5,312 bases of DNA from Candidatus Halomonas stercoripullorum. Its GTDB lineage: Bacteria; Pseudomonadota; Gammaproteobacteria; Pseudomonadales; Halomonadaceae. How positions within the stretch are numbered: position 1 is the first letter of the stretch; each line of letters opens with the position of its first letter. A model generated the notes under the pieces. It saw nothing but the letters and a program-made list of their open reading frames with translations, made no database searches and was not told the origin of the DNA. The stretch is taken from contig DXFC01000192.1 of the NCBI GenBank assembly GCA_019114645.1, positions 1-5,312 of the forward strand, read 5' to 3'. Positions 1 through 5,312 of the stretch are shown here, in pieces. The position numbers and the translations under genes were made by a program.

Positions 1-1
1 A

Positions 2-622
2 GTGGACGCCGAGTTCACCAAACGCTTTGGCGTTGAAGACGGTGATATCGAGAAGTTCCGCGCTGAAGTCAAGATGAACATGACGCGTGAGGCCAAGCAG
101 GCTGTCGACAACCGGGTCAAGCAACAGGTCCTTGAGGCGCTGCAAAAGGCTAATGATGTGCCGGTGCCCCAGGCGCTGATCCAGCAGGAAACCGATGCGC
201 TCAAGCGTCAGGCGGCACAGCAGTTCGGTCTGGGGGAAGACTTTGATGTCTCTCAGCTGCCCAACGAGCTGTTTTCAGAACAGGCCAAGAGCCGGGTCCA
301 GGTCGGCCTGCTGTTGGCTGAAGTGATCAAGTCCAATGAACTTGATGCCACTGACGACGAGATTCGTGCCCGGATCGAAGAGCTGGCTGAGCAGTATCAG
401 GAGCCGCAGCAGGTCGTTGAACACTACATGAACAACGAACAGCTCAAGACACAGGTCAAGTCGGCGGTTCTCGAAGAGAAAGCTGTCGAAAAGTTGCTGG
501 CTCAGGCGACTGTCAAAGATGTGGAAATGAGCTATCAGCAAGCGCTTGCTGCCGCTCAACAAGGCACGCAGGCGGAAGAAGGCGAAGAGGGTGAAGCAGA
601 GGCGGAAGAAGCCAAAGACTGA
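2..622 (+). CDS. tig: Trigger factor, C-terminal part (5' end outside window)
   Basis: Ribosome-associated chaperone that binds the exit tunnel and shelters nascent polypeptides in the cytoplasm. Only the last 206 residues are here. They align from memory with E. coli trigger factor (432 aa) from about residue 248, so the ribosome-binding domain and the PPIase domain lie upstream of the window. What remains is the helical C-terminal chaperone body: motifs 'KRFGVEDGD', 'RQAAQQFG', 'EQAKSRVQVGLLL' and 'VLEEKAVEKLLAQA' are family-typical. The GTG at position 2 is an internal Val codon, not a start. The end is a low-complexity acidic tail rich in Glu and Ala (about residues 187-206 of this fragment) that E. 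coli lacks. The TGA stop at 620-622 is 113 bases before clpP, the usual gammaproteobacterial neighbour. Identity is very secure. Confidence 0.97.
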   Translation: MDAEFTKRFGVEDGDIEKFRAEVKMNMTREAKQAVDNRVKQQVLEALQKANDVPVPQALIQQETDALKRQAAQQFGLGEDFDVSQLPNELFSEQAKSRVQVGLLLAEVIKSNELDATDDEIRARIEELAEQYQEPQQVVEHYMNNEQLKTQVKSAVLEEKAVEKLLAQATVKDVEMSYQQALAAAQQGTQAEEGEEGEAEAEEAKD

Positions 623-673
623 CTTCCCTCGGCACTGTATTCCAGGTGCCGCCTCAGGACACTGCCCCTCTGT

Positions 674-705
674 CCTGCCGGTCGTCCCAGGTGGCGCCCG
701 GCAGG
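674..705 (+). other. GC-rich hairpin between tig and clpP
   Basis: CCTGCCGG at 674-681 is exactly complementary to CCGGCAGG at 698-705. Inside it, after one T-C mismatch (682/697), bases 683-686 pair with 693-696 (one G-U), leaving a 6-base loop. The folded RNA would be a very stable 32-base stem. The bases after it (taattcatc) are not a U-tract, so it is not a standard intrinsic terminator. It could instead be a weak attenuator, a pause or processing site, or a 3' stability element for the tig transcript. It ends 15 bases before the clpP ribosome-binding site. The structure is seen in sequence; the role is inferred. Confidence 0.6.
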
Positions 706-720
706 TAATTCATCGGATCC

Positions 721-725
721 AAGGA
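721..725 (+). promoter_or_regulatory. clpP ribosome-binding site
   Basis: AAGGA lies 10 bases before the ATG at 736. It supports this ATG as the clpP start. No comparable motif precedes the other in-frame Met codons nearby (Met16, Met50). Confidence 0.7.
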
Positions 726-735
726 CATTACACTG

Positions 736-1356
736 ATGAGCAACGAGTTCCAGACCCGTAATGCCGGTGGCCTGGTGCCCATGGTGGTAGAGCAGAGCGC
801 ACGCGGCGAGCGGGCCTACGATATCTACTCCAGGCTGCTGAAAGAGCGCGTGATCTTTCTGGTGGGCCCGGTGGAAGACTACATGGCCAACCTGGTCGTG
901 GCCCAGCTGCTCTTTCTGGAATCCGAGAATCCGGACAAGGATATCCACCTTTACATCAACTCACCGGGTGGTGCGGTGACGGCAGGCATGGCGATCTACG
1001 ACACCATGCAGTTTATCAAGCCTGATGTTTCCACCGTATGTATCGGTCAAGCTGCCAGTATGGGCGCGCTGCTGCTGGCTGGTGGTGCTGCCGGCAAGCG
1101 CTTTTCATTGCCCCACTCCCGCATGATGATTCACCAGCCCCTGGGGGGCTATCAGGGACAGGCCTCGGATATCGAGATCCATACCCGTGAAATTCTGGGG
1201 ATTCGTGACAGGCTGAACCAGATCCTGGCACACCACACCGGTCAGGATATCGAGACCATTGCGCGTGATACGGATCGTGATAACTTCATGAGTGGCTCGC
1301 AAGCCGTAGAGTATGGTCTCATCGATGCGGTGCTGGATAAGCGTCCCACATCCTGA
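736..1356 (+). CDS. clpP: ATP-dependent Clp protease proteolytic subunit ClpP
   Basis: Serine peptidase (family S14) that forms the two-heptamer barrel in which proteins unfolded by ClpX or ClpA are degraded in the cytoplasm. At 206 aa it is near the E. coli length (207). The catalytic triad is complete: Ser108 in 'GQAASMGA', His133 in 'MMIHQPLGG' and Asp182 in 'DRDNF'. The oxyanion/substrate strand 'INSPGGAVTAGM' is at 74-85. By analogy with E. coli, where the mature chain starts just before 'LVPM', an N-terminal propeptide of about 11 residues would be removed autocatalytically, leaving a mature end near Gly12. The start is backed by AAGGA at 10 bases. The TGA stop is immediately followed by an in-frame TAG, giving tandem stops. 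It sits between tig and clpX, the normal arrangement. No sigma-32-like promoter was found just upstream, so transcription may come from tig or from within it. Confidence 0.98.
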   Translation: MSNEFQTRNAGGLVPMVVEQSARGERAYDIYSRLLKERVIFLVGPVEDYMANLVVAQLLFLESENPDKDIHLYINSPGGAVTAGMAIYDTMQFIKPDVSTVCIGQAASMGALLLAGGAAGKRFSLPHSRMMIHQPLGGYQGQASDIEIHTREILGIRDRLNQILAHHTGQDIETIARDTDRDNFMSGSQAVEYGLIDAVLDKRPTS

Positions 1357-1408
1357 TAGCGTGAAATCAGGTTTGCTTTATAGACTAATGGTAGCTGAAC
1401 CGGCTGCC

Positions 1409-1422
1409 GAGGTGACAGAGGT
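1409..1422 (+). promoter_or_regulatory. Doubled Shine-Dalgarno region of clpX
   Basis: GAGGT occurs twice, at 1409-1413 (extended to GAGGTGA through 1415) and at 1418-1422. The second lies 6 bases from the ATG at 1429 and is the better spaced. The first has the longer match to the 16S rRNA tail but is 13 bases away. Both support the ATG at 1429 as the start. Confidence 0.6.
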
Positions 1423-1428
1423 ACGCTA

Positions 1429-2706
1429 ATGGCCGACGGCAAAGGCAAGGACGAAGGCGGCAAGCTGCTGTACTGCTCGTTCTGTGGCAAGAACCAGAAC
1501 GAAGTGCGCAAGTTGATAGCCGGCCCGTCCGTGTATATCTGCGACGAGTGTGTCGATCTGTGTAACGACATCATTCGTGAGGAAGTTCTCGATGCCGAGG
1601 CCGAGAGTGACGAGGAGCGTTTGCCCGTTCCCCGCGAGATTCGCGGCACTCTCGATGACTATGTGATTGGCCAGGACCGCGCCAAGACAGTGCTTTCGGT
1701 CGCGGTCTACAATCACTACAAACGTCTCCGCGCCAGTGGCAAGGACGACGAGGTCGAGCTGGGCAAGTCCAATATTCTACTAATCGGTCCGACCGGTAGT
1801 GGTAAAACCCTATTGGCTGAAACTATGGCACGCCTGCTTAACGTGCCGTTCACCATCGCTGATGCTACGACTCTGACAGAGGCGGGCTATGTAGGTGAAG
1901 ATGTCGAGAACATCATTCAAAAGCTGCTGCTGAAGTGCGATTACGATGTAGAGAAGGCCCAGCGGGGCATCGTCTATATTGATGAGATCGACAAGATCTC
2001 GCGCAAGTCGGACAACCCTTCGATTACCCGTGATGTTTCTGGTGAGGGTGTGCAGCAGGCGCTGTTGAAACTGATCGAGGGCACTACTGCCTCGGTACCG
2101 CCGCAGGGTGGGCGCAAGCATCCCCAGCAGGAATTCCTGCAGGTGGATACCAGCAACATCCTGTTTATTGTCGGCGGTGCCTTTGCCGGACTCGACAAGG
2201 TGATTCGTGACCGGGCCGAGAAGGGTGGTATCGGCTTCAGTGCGGTTGTCAAGAGCAAGGACGACAGCAAAGGAGTGGGCGAGTTGCTCGCCGATGTGGA
2301 GCCGGAGGATCTGGTCAAGTTTGGCCTGATTCCCGAGTTTGTCGGTCGGCTGCCGATCATCGCGACCCTTACCGAGCTGAACGAGGATGCTCTGATCCAG
2401 ATCCTGACCGAACCTAAAAATTCGCTGATCAAGCAGTATTCACGTCTGTTTGAGATGGAAGGGGTCGAACTGGAGTTTCGCCAGGACGCGCTGCGTGCGG
2501 TTGCTGCCAAGGCCATGGCACGCAAGACGGGCGCACGCGGCTTGCGCTCCATTCTCGAATCAGTGCTGCTCGATACCATGTACGAGATCCCCTCTCTTGA
2601 AGGGGTGACCAAGGTCGTTGTCGATGCCTCGGTTATCGCTGGGGAGAGTGAACCGTTACGGATTTACTCCCAGCAGGAGCAGCTCGTCGACGGGACCGAT
2701 GGTTAA
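1429..2706 (+). CDS. clpX: ATP-dependent Clp protease ATP-binding subunit ClpX
   Basis: Hexameric AAA+ unfoldase that recognises tagged substrates (for example ssrA-tagged proteins), unfolds them with ATP and feeds them to ClpP. Length is 425 aa, against 424 in E. coli. The N-terminal zinc-binding domain has Cys16, Cys19, Cys38 and Cys41 for adaptor and substrate binding. The AAA+ module shows Walker A 'GPTGSGKT' (Lys126), the 'GYVGED' pore-1 loop (Tyr154), Walker B 'YIDEID' (Glu186) and a sensor-1 strand near 243-250. The ClpP-docking tripeptide Ile268-Gly269-Phe270 is intact, as are the arginine finger Arg307 in 'GLIPEFVGR' and sensor-2 Arg370 in 'KTGARGLRS'. It therefore looks fully able to work with the ClpP encoded 72 bases upstream. 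The acidic segment at about 51-65 between zinc domain and AAA+ core is variable in the family. Stop TAA; a terminator follows. Confidence 0.98.
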   Translation: MADGKGKDEGGKLLYCSFCGKNQNEVRKLIAGPSVYICDECVDLCNDIIREEVLDAEAESDEERLPVPREIRGTLDDYVIGQDRAKTVLSVAVYNHYKRLRASGKDDEVELGKSNILLIGPTGSGKTLLAETMARLLNVPFTIADATTLTEAGYVGEDVENIIQKLLLKCDYDVEKAQRGIVYIDEIDKISRKSDNPSITRDVSGEGVQQALLKLIEGTTASVPPQGGRKHPQQEFLQVDTSNILFIVGGAFAGLDKVIRDRAEKGGIGFSAVVKSKDDSKGVGELLADVEPEDLVKFGLIPEFVGRLPIIATLTELNEDALIQILTEPKNSLIKQYSRLFEMEGVELEFRQDALRAVAAKAMARKTGARGLRSILESVLLDTMYEIPSLEGVTKVVVDASVIAGESEPLRIYSQQEQLVDGTDG

Positions 2707-2732
2707 ATGGCTGAAGGCGCGCCGTTAGCCAT
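2707..2732 (+). other. Small hairpin directly after clpX stop
   Basis: ATGGCTGA at 2707-2714 pairs with TTAGCCAT at 2725-2732 (one G-U pair), with a 10-base loop holding the palindrome GGCGCGCC (2716-2723). It begins on the base after the clpX stop and lies 24 bases before the terminator stem. It could be a 3' UTR stability element, or chance; the stem is only moderately strong. Confidence 0.35.
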
Positions 2733-2756
2733 CCAGTCTTGATGACATGCAGCATG

Positions 2757-2793
2757 AAAGGGGTCGCTTGGGCGACCCCTTTGTTCTTGTTTG
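2757..2793 (+). terminator. Rho-independent terminator after clpX
   Basis: AAAGGGGTCGC (2757-2767) and GCGACCCCTTT (2772-2782) form a perfect 11-bp stem with the 4-base loop TTGG. The stem is A-rich at its 5' base and is followed by the T-rich stretch GTTCTTGTTTG. This is a classic intrinsic terminator. It ends the clpP-clpX message and insulates lon, which then needs its own promoter. Confidence 0.93.
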
Positions 2794-2833
2794 CCTGAGC
2801 GCTTCCTGTGCTAGCGTCTGGTCAGCCGGCGCC

Positions 2834-2862
2834 CTTGTAAAGAGGCTTTAAAGCCCCAATTT
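2834..2862 (+). promoter_or_regulatory. Probable sigma-32 (RpoH) heat-shock promoter of lon
   Basis: The -35 element reads CTTGTAA (2834-2840), preceded by GCC so that the run is GCCCTTGTAA. After a 13-base spacer the -10 element reads CCCCAATTT (2854-2862). The known RpoH consensus is about CCCTTGAA, 13-17 bases, CCCCATnTA, so each box differs by about one base. Transcription would start near 2866-2871, giving a leader of roughly 30 bases before the lon ATG. The position, downstream of the clpX terminator and just upstream of a gene known to be heat-inducible in E. coli, fits well. No convincing sigma-70 boxes were found beside it. Confidence 0.75.
2844..2855. repeat. 12-bp perfect palindrome in lon promoter spacer
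   Basis: GGCTTTAAAGCC is its own reverse complement. It fills most of the spacer of the proposed lon heat-shock promoter and overlaps the first two C of the -10 box. Because it lies upstream of the predicted transcription start, it would act as DNA, for example as an operator half-site pair, rather than as RNA. No known regulator is assigned. Confidence 0.5.
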
Positions 2863-2884
2863 TCCCTGTATTCGATTTCTGTTT

Positions 2885-2890
2885 GAGGAA
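2885..2890 (+). promoter_or_regulatory. lon ribosome-binding site
   Basis: GAGGAA lies 8 bases before the ATG at 2899, an ideal spacing. It favours this start over the second in-frame ATG at 2917 (Met7), which has no such motif in front. Confidence 0.8.
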
Positions 2891-2898
2891 CGTCTGCG

Positions 2899-5304
2899 AT
2901 GCAGCAGAGCGCCGATATGACTTTGAGTCTGCCACTCCTGCCACTGCGTGATGTGGTTGTCTATCCGCAGATGGTGATTCCCCTGTTTGTTGGACGTGAA
3001 AAATCCATTCAGGCATTGGATGCCGCCATGGCAGCAGACAAACGTGTGCTATTGGTGGCGCAACGTGAAGCGGGGCAGGACGATCCGGGTACCGATGACC
3101 TTTTCACCATCGGCACCGTAGCCGAGATCATGCAACTGCTTAAGCTGCCGGACGGTACCGTCAAGGTGCTGATTGAAGGTGTCTCCCGCGCCGATGTGGG
3201 TGAAGTGCATCATGCTGACCAAAGTCACAGCATGGTGGATGCAGTCTTGCGCGCTAGCGAACCCTTGACCGAACGTGAGCAGGAGGCACTGGTACGCGTA
3301 CTGCTCAATCAGTTCGAGCAGTACGTCAAGCTTTCCAAGAAAGTGCCCAATGAGGTGTTGAACTCGCTCTCGGGCATTGAGGACCCCAGTCGCCTGGTTG
3401 ATACCATTTGCGCGCAGCTTTCGTTGAAGATCCACGACAAGCAGCAGCTGCTGGAAATGGACCGGGTGCGTGATCGTATCGAACACCTGATGGCATTGAT
3501 TGAGTCCGAGATCGATTTGCTTCAGGTAGAAAAGCGTATCCGCTCCCGGGTCAAGGACCAGATGGAGAAATCCCAGCGCGAGTACTATCTCAATGAGCAG
3601 ATGAAGGCCATCCAGAAGGAGATGGGCGAGCTCGAGAACGTACCCAACGAAGCTGAAAAATATGCCGCCGCCATCGAGGCTGCCGGCATGCCCAAGGAAG
3701 CGCATGAAAAGGCGATGCAGGAGCTGGGCAAACTCAAGATGATGTCGGCCAGCTCCGCCGAGGCGACAGTGGTGCGCTCTTATCTGGACTGGCTGGTGGC
3801 GGTGCCGTGGAAGAAGCGCACCCGGGTCAAGCATGATCTGGCACGCGCCCATCAGGTGCTCGATGAGGATCACTACGGTCTTGAAGAGGTCAAGGAGCGA
3901 ATTCTTGAGTACCTGGCGGTCCAGAAGCGGGTCAAGAAGTTGCGAGGCCCTGTGCTGTGTCTGGTAGGGCCCCCCGGGGTGGGCAAAACTTCGCTGGGCC
4001 AATCGATCGCGCGTGCGACCAACCGCAAGTACGTGCGCCTGGCGCTGGGCGGGGTGCGTGATGAATCGGAGATTCGCGGACACCGGCGGACCTATATCGG
4101 ATCGCTGCCGGGCAAGCTGGTGCAGCGCATGAGCAAGGCGGGGGTCAAGAATCCGCTATTCCTGCTCGACGAAATCGACAAGATCGGCATGGACCACCGG
4201 GGTGATCCTGCCTCGGCACTGCTGGAGGTGCTCGACCCTGAGCAGAACAACAAGTTCAACGATCATTACCTGGAGCTGGATTACGATCTCTCCGAGGTGA
4301 TGTTCATCTGTACCGCCAATTCGATGAATATCCCCGGTCCGCTGCTGGATCGCATGGAGATCATTCGCCTGCCGGGTTACACCGAAGACGAAAAACTCGC
4401 TATCGCGCGGCGTTACCTGGTACCCAAGCAGCTTGAGGCCAATGGCTTCAAGGAGGGTGAGCTGGTCTTTTCCGACGAGTCGCTGCTTGAGTTGATCCGC
4501 TATTACAGCCGCGAGGCGGGTGTGCGTGAGCTTGAGCGCCAAGTGGCCAAGGTGTGCCGCAAGGTGCTGCGTGAGCGGCTGGAAGCCAGCGACGAGGGAG
4601 CCCAGGCGCCAGCCGCACTGGCGGCGGACGATATCGAGAAGTATGCCGGCGTGCGTCGTTACAGCTATGGTCTGGCCGACAAGGAGGATCAGGTGGGGCG
4701 GGTGACCGGCCTGGCCTGGACCTCGGTAGGCGGCGAACTGCTCAACATCGAGTCTGTTATCACGGCCGGCAAGGGGCGTATCAACAAAACGGGATCGCTG
4801 GGCGACGTCATGAAGGAGTCCGTGAGTGCGGCGCACACCGTGGTGCGTGCCCGTGCCGTGGCGCTGGGTATTGACCCGGAACGCTTCGAAAAAGAGGACC
4901 TGCACATCCACGTGCCCGAAGGGGCGACACCCAAGGATGGTCCCAGTGCCGGCATCGCCATGGTGACCGCCATGGTCTCGGCGTATACTGGTCAGCCTAT
5001 TCGCTGCGACCTTGCCATGACGGGTGAAGTTAACCTGAGGGGCGAGGTCATGGCCATCGGAGGGTTGAAGGAGAAATTGCTGGCGGCCCGGCGCGGTGGT
5101 ATAAAGATCGTGCTCATTCCCGAAGAGAACCGTCGGGACCTCAAAGAGGTGCCGGACAATATCAAGGATGCACTTGATATTCGGCCGGTTCGATGGATCG
5201 ACGAAGTACTTGACGTATCACTCGTTGATACGTCAAACACGAGCAGCGAAGAATCCAGGGCGGATGAAGCGTCGACTTCTTCCGCAATGATCAGTACACA
5301 TTAG
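2899..5304 (+). CDS. lon: ATP-dependent protease Lon (LonA type)
   Basis: Homohexameric cytoplasmic AAA+ serine protease that degrades misfolded and short-lived regulatory proteins. Order: Lon N-terminal substrate-binding domain (about 9-205, starting 'LPLLPLRDVVVYPQMVIPLF'); helical, coiled-coil region (about 205-300, with 'EKSQREYYLNEQMKAIQKE'); AAA+ module; C-terminal protease domain (about 590-780). Walker A is 'GPPGVGKT' (Lys363), the pore loop has Tyr399 in 'RTYIGSLPG', Walker B is 'LLDEID' (Asp424, Glu425), the arginine finger is Arg485 and sensor-2 is Arg543. The catalytic dyad is Ser683 in 'PKDGPSAG' and Lys726 in 'GGLKEKLL'. Length is 801 aa against 784 in E. coli. Extra residues lie at about 568-585, an Ala-rich linker before the protease domain, and in a Ser/Thr/Glu-rich tail after about residue 775 that is not conserved. 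The gene has its own probable heat-shock promoter and is separated from clpX by a terminator. Start chosen from GAGGAA at 8 bases; stop TAG. Confidence 0.98.
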   Translation: MQQSADMTLSLPLLPLRDVVVYPQMVIPLFVGREKSIQALDAAMAADKRVLLVAQREAGQDDPGTDDLFTIGTVAEIMQLLKLPDGTVKVLIEGVSRADVGEVHHADQSHSMVDAVLRASEPLTEREQEALVRVLLNQFEQYVKLSKKVPNEVLNSLSGIEDPSRLVDTICAQLSLKIHDKQQLLEMDRVRDRIEHLMALIESEIDLLQVEKRIRSRVKDQMEKSQREYYLNEQMKAIQKEMGELENVPNEAEKYAAAIEAAGMPKEAHEKAMQELGKLKMMSASSAEATVVRSYLDWLVAVPWKKRTRVKHDLARAHQVLDEDHYGLEEVKERILEYLAVQKRVKKLRGPVLCLVGPPGVGKTSLGQSIARATNRKYVRLALGGVRDESEIRGHRRTYIGSLPGKLVQRMSKAGVKNPLFLLDEIDKIGMDHRGDPASALLEVLDPEQNNKFNDHYLELDYDLSEVMFICTANSMNIPGPLLDRMEIIRLPGYTEDEKLAIARRYLVPKQLEANGFKEGELVFSDESLLELIRYYSREAGVRELERQVAKVCRKVLRERLEASDEGAQAPAALAADDIEKYAGVRRYSYGLADKEDQVGRVTGLAWTSVGGELLNIESVITAGKGRINKTGSLGDVMKESVSAAHTVVRARAVALGIDPERFEKEDLHIHVPEGATPKDGPSAGIAMVTAMVSAYTGQPIRCDLAMTGEVNLRGEVMAIGGLKEKLLAARRGGIKIVLIPEENRRDLKEVPDNIKDALDIRPVRWIDEVLDVSLVDTSNTSSEESRADEASTSSAMISTH
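5210..5236. repeat. Perfect 11-bp inverted repeat in 3' end of lon
   Basis: TTGACGTATCA (5210-5220) and TGATACGTCAA (5226-5236) are exact reverse complements around the 5-base centre CTCGT. It lies inside the lon reading frame at about residues 771-780, just where conserved Lon sequence ends. There is no U-tract on either strand, so it is not a standard terminator. It could form an RNA hairpin late in lon or serve as a protein-binding palindrome. The repeat is certain; the function is unknown. Confidence 0.6.
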
Positions 5305-5312
5305 CGATATTT

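Noticed and set aside
2..4. GTG at the left edge as the start of a 206-residue protein.
   Set aside because: It aligns to an internal position of trigger factor, so the gene simply continues upstream of the window.
1361..1389. Possible clpX promoter: GTGAAA, 17 bases, ACTAAT.
   Set aside because: Each box matches the sigma-70 consensus at only 4 of 6 positions, which is expected by chance in a 72-base gap. E. coli clpX does have a weak promoter of its own, so it is not excluded.
1974..2612. Antisense open frame (212 codons) opposite clpX.
   Set aside because: Ser/Arg-rich composition typical of a reverse-strand shadow; clpX covers the region completely.
2822..3016. Small antisense open frame (64 codons) across the lon upstream region and start.
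   Set aside because: No plausible ribosome-binding evidence or recognisable product, and it runs through the lon promoter and coding sequence.
3151..3162. 12-bp palindrome GACGGTACCGTC within lon.
   Set aside because: It encodes the conserved Asp-Gly-Thr-Val of the Lon N-domain, so protein constraint can explain it, and it lies in mid-gene.
3049..4083. Long antisense open frame (344 codons) opposite lon.
   Set aside because: It is a shadow of the GC-biased lon coding frame. Its translation shows no recognisable domain, and the + strand frame has every Lon motif in place.
4156..4911. Second antisense open frame (251 codons) opposite lon.
   Set aside because: Also a shadow: it is fully covered by the conserved AAA+ and protease domains of Lon and resembles no family I know.
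5305..5312. Possible downstream gene (hupB would be usual).
   Set aside because: Only 8 bases remain after the lon stop, so nothing can be called.

Overview
The window holds a conserved protein quality-control block in the order tig (3' part only), clpP, clpX, lon, all on the + strand. The proteins closely resemble gammaproteobacterial versions as I recall them (E. coli, Pseudomonas). The 'AGGLVPMVVEQSARGERAYDIY' type of ClpP N-terminus, the moderately GC-rich codon use and the acidic trigger-factor tail suggest the Oceanospirillales/Halomonadaceae/Pseudomonas side of the class. A Halomonas-like host is my best guess, but it is an inference from remembered sequences.

Layout: positions 2-622 encode the C-terminal half of trigger factor, cut by the window edge just after the PPIase domain. 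A 113-base gap follows, containing a strong GC-rich hairpin without a U-tract, then clpP (736-1356). A 72-base gap with two Shine-Dalgarno-like motifs leads to clpX (1429-2706). After clpX come a small hairpin and then a textbook Rho-independent terminator (about 2757-2793), which closes the tig-clpP-clpX unit. The 192-base gap before lon also carries a good match to a sigma-32 (RpoH) heat-shock promoter with a 12-bp palindrome in its spacer. lon (2899-5304) fills the rest, and only 8 bases follow its stop. The gene that usually follows lon in this class, hupB, is not reached.

Function: trigger factor protects nascent chains at the ribosome. ClpP is the serine-protease chamber and ClpX is its AAA+ unfoldase partner. 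Lon is a single-chain AAA+ protease that degrades misfolded and regulatory proteins. All catalytic and nucleotide-binding residues that I checked in ClpP, ClpX and Lon are present, and I see no frameshift, insertion element, tRNA, CRISPR array or foreign gene.

I found no undescribed system here. The less ordinary signals are small: the palindrome inside the lon heat-shock promoter, a perfect 11-bp inverted repeat in lon where conserved sequence gives way to a non-conserved Ser/Thr-rich tail, the hairpin between tig and clpP, and the doubled ribosome-binding motif of clpX.
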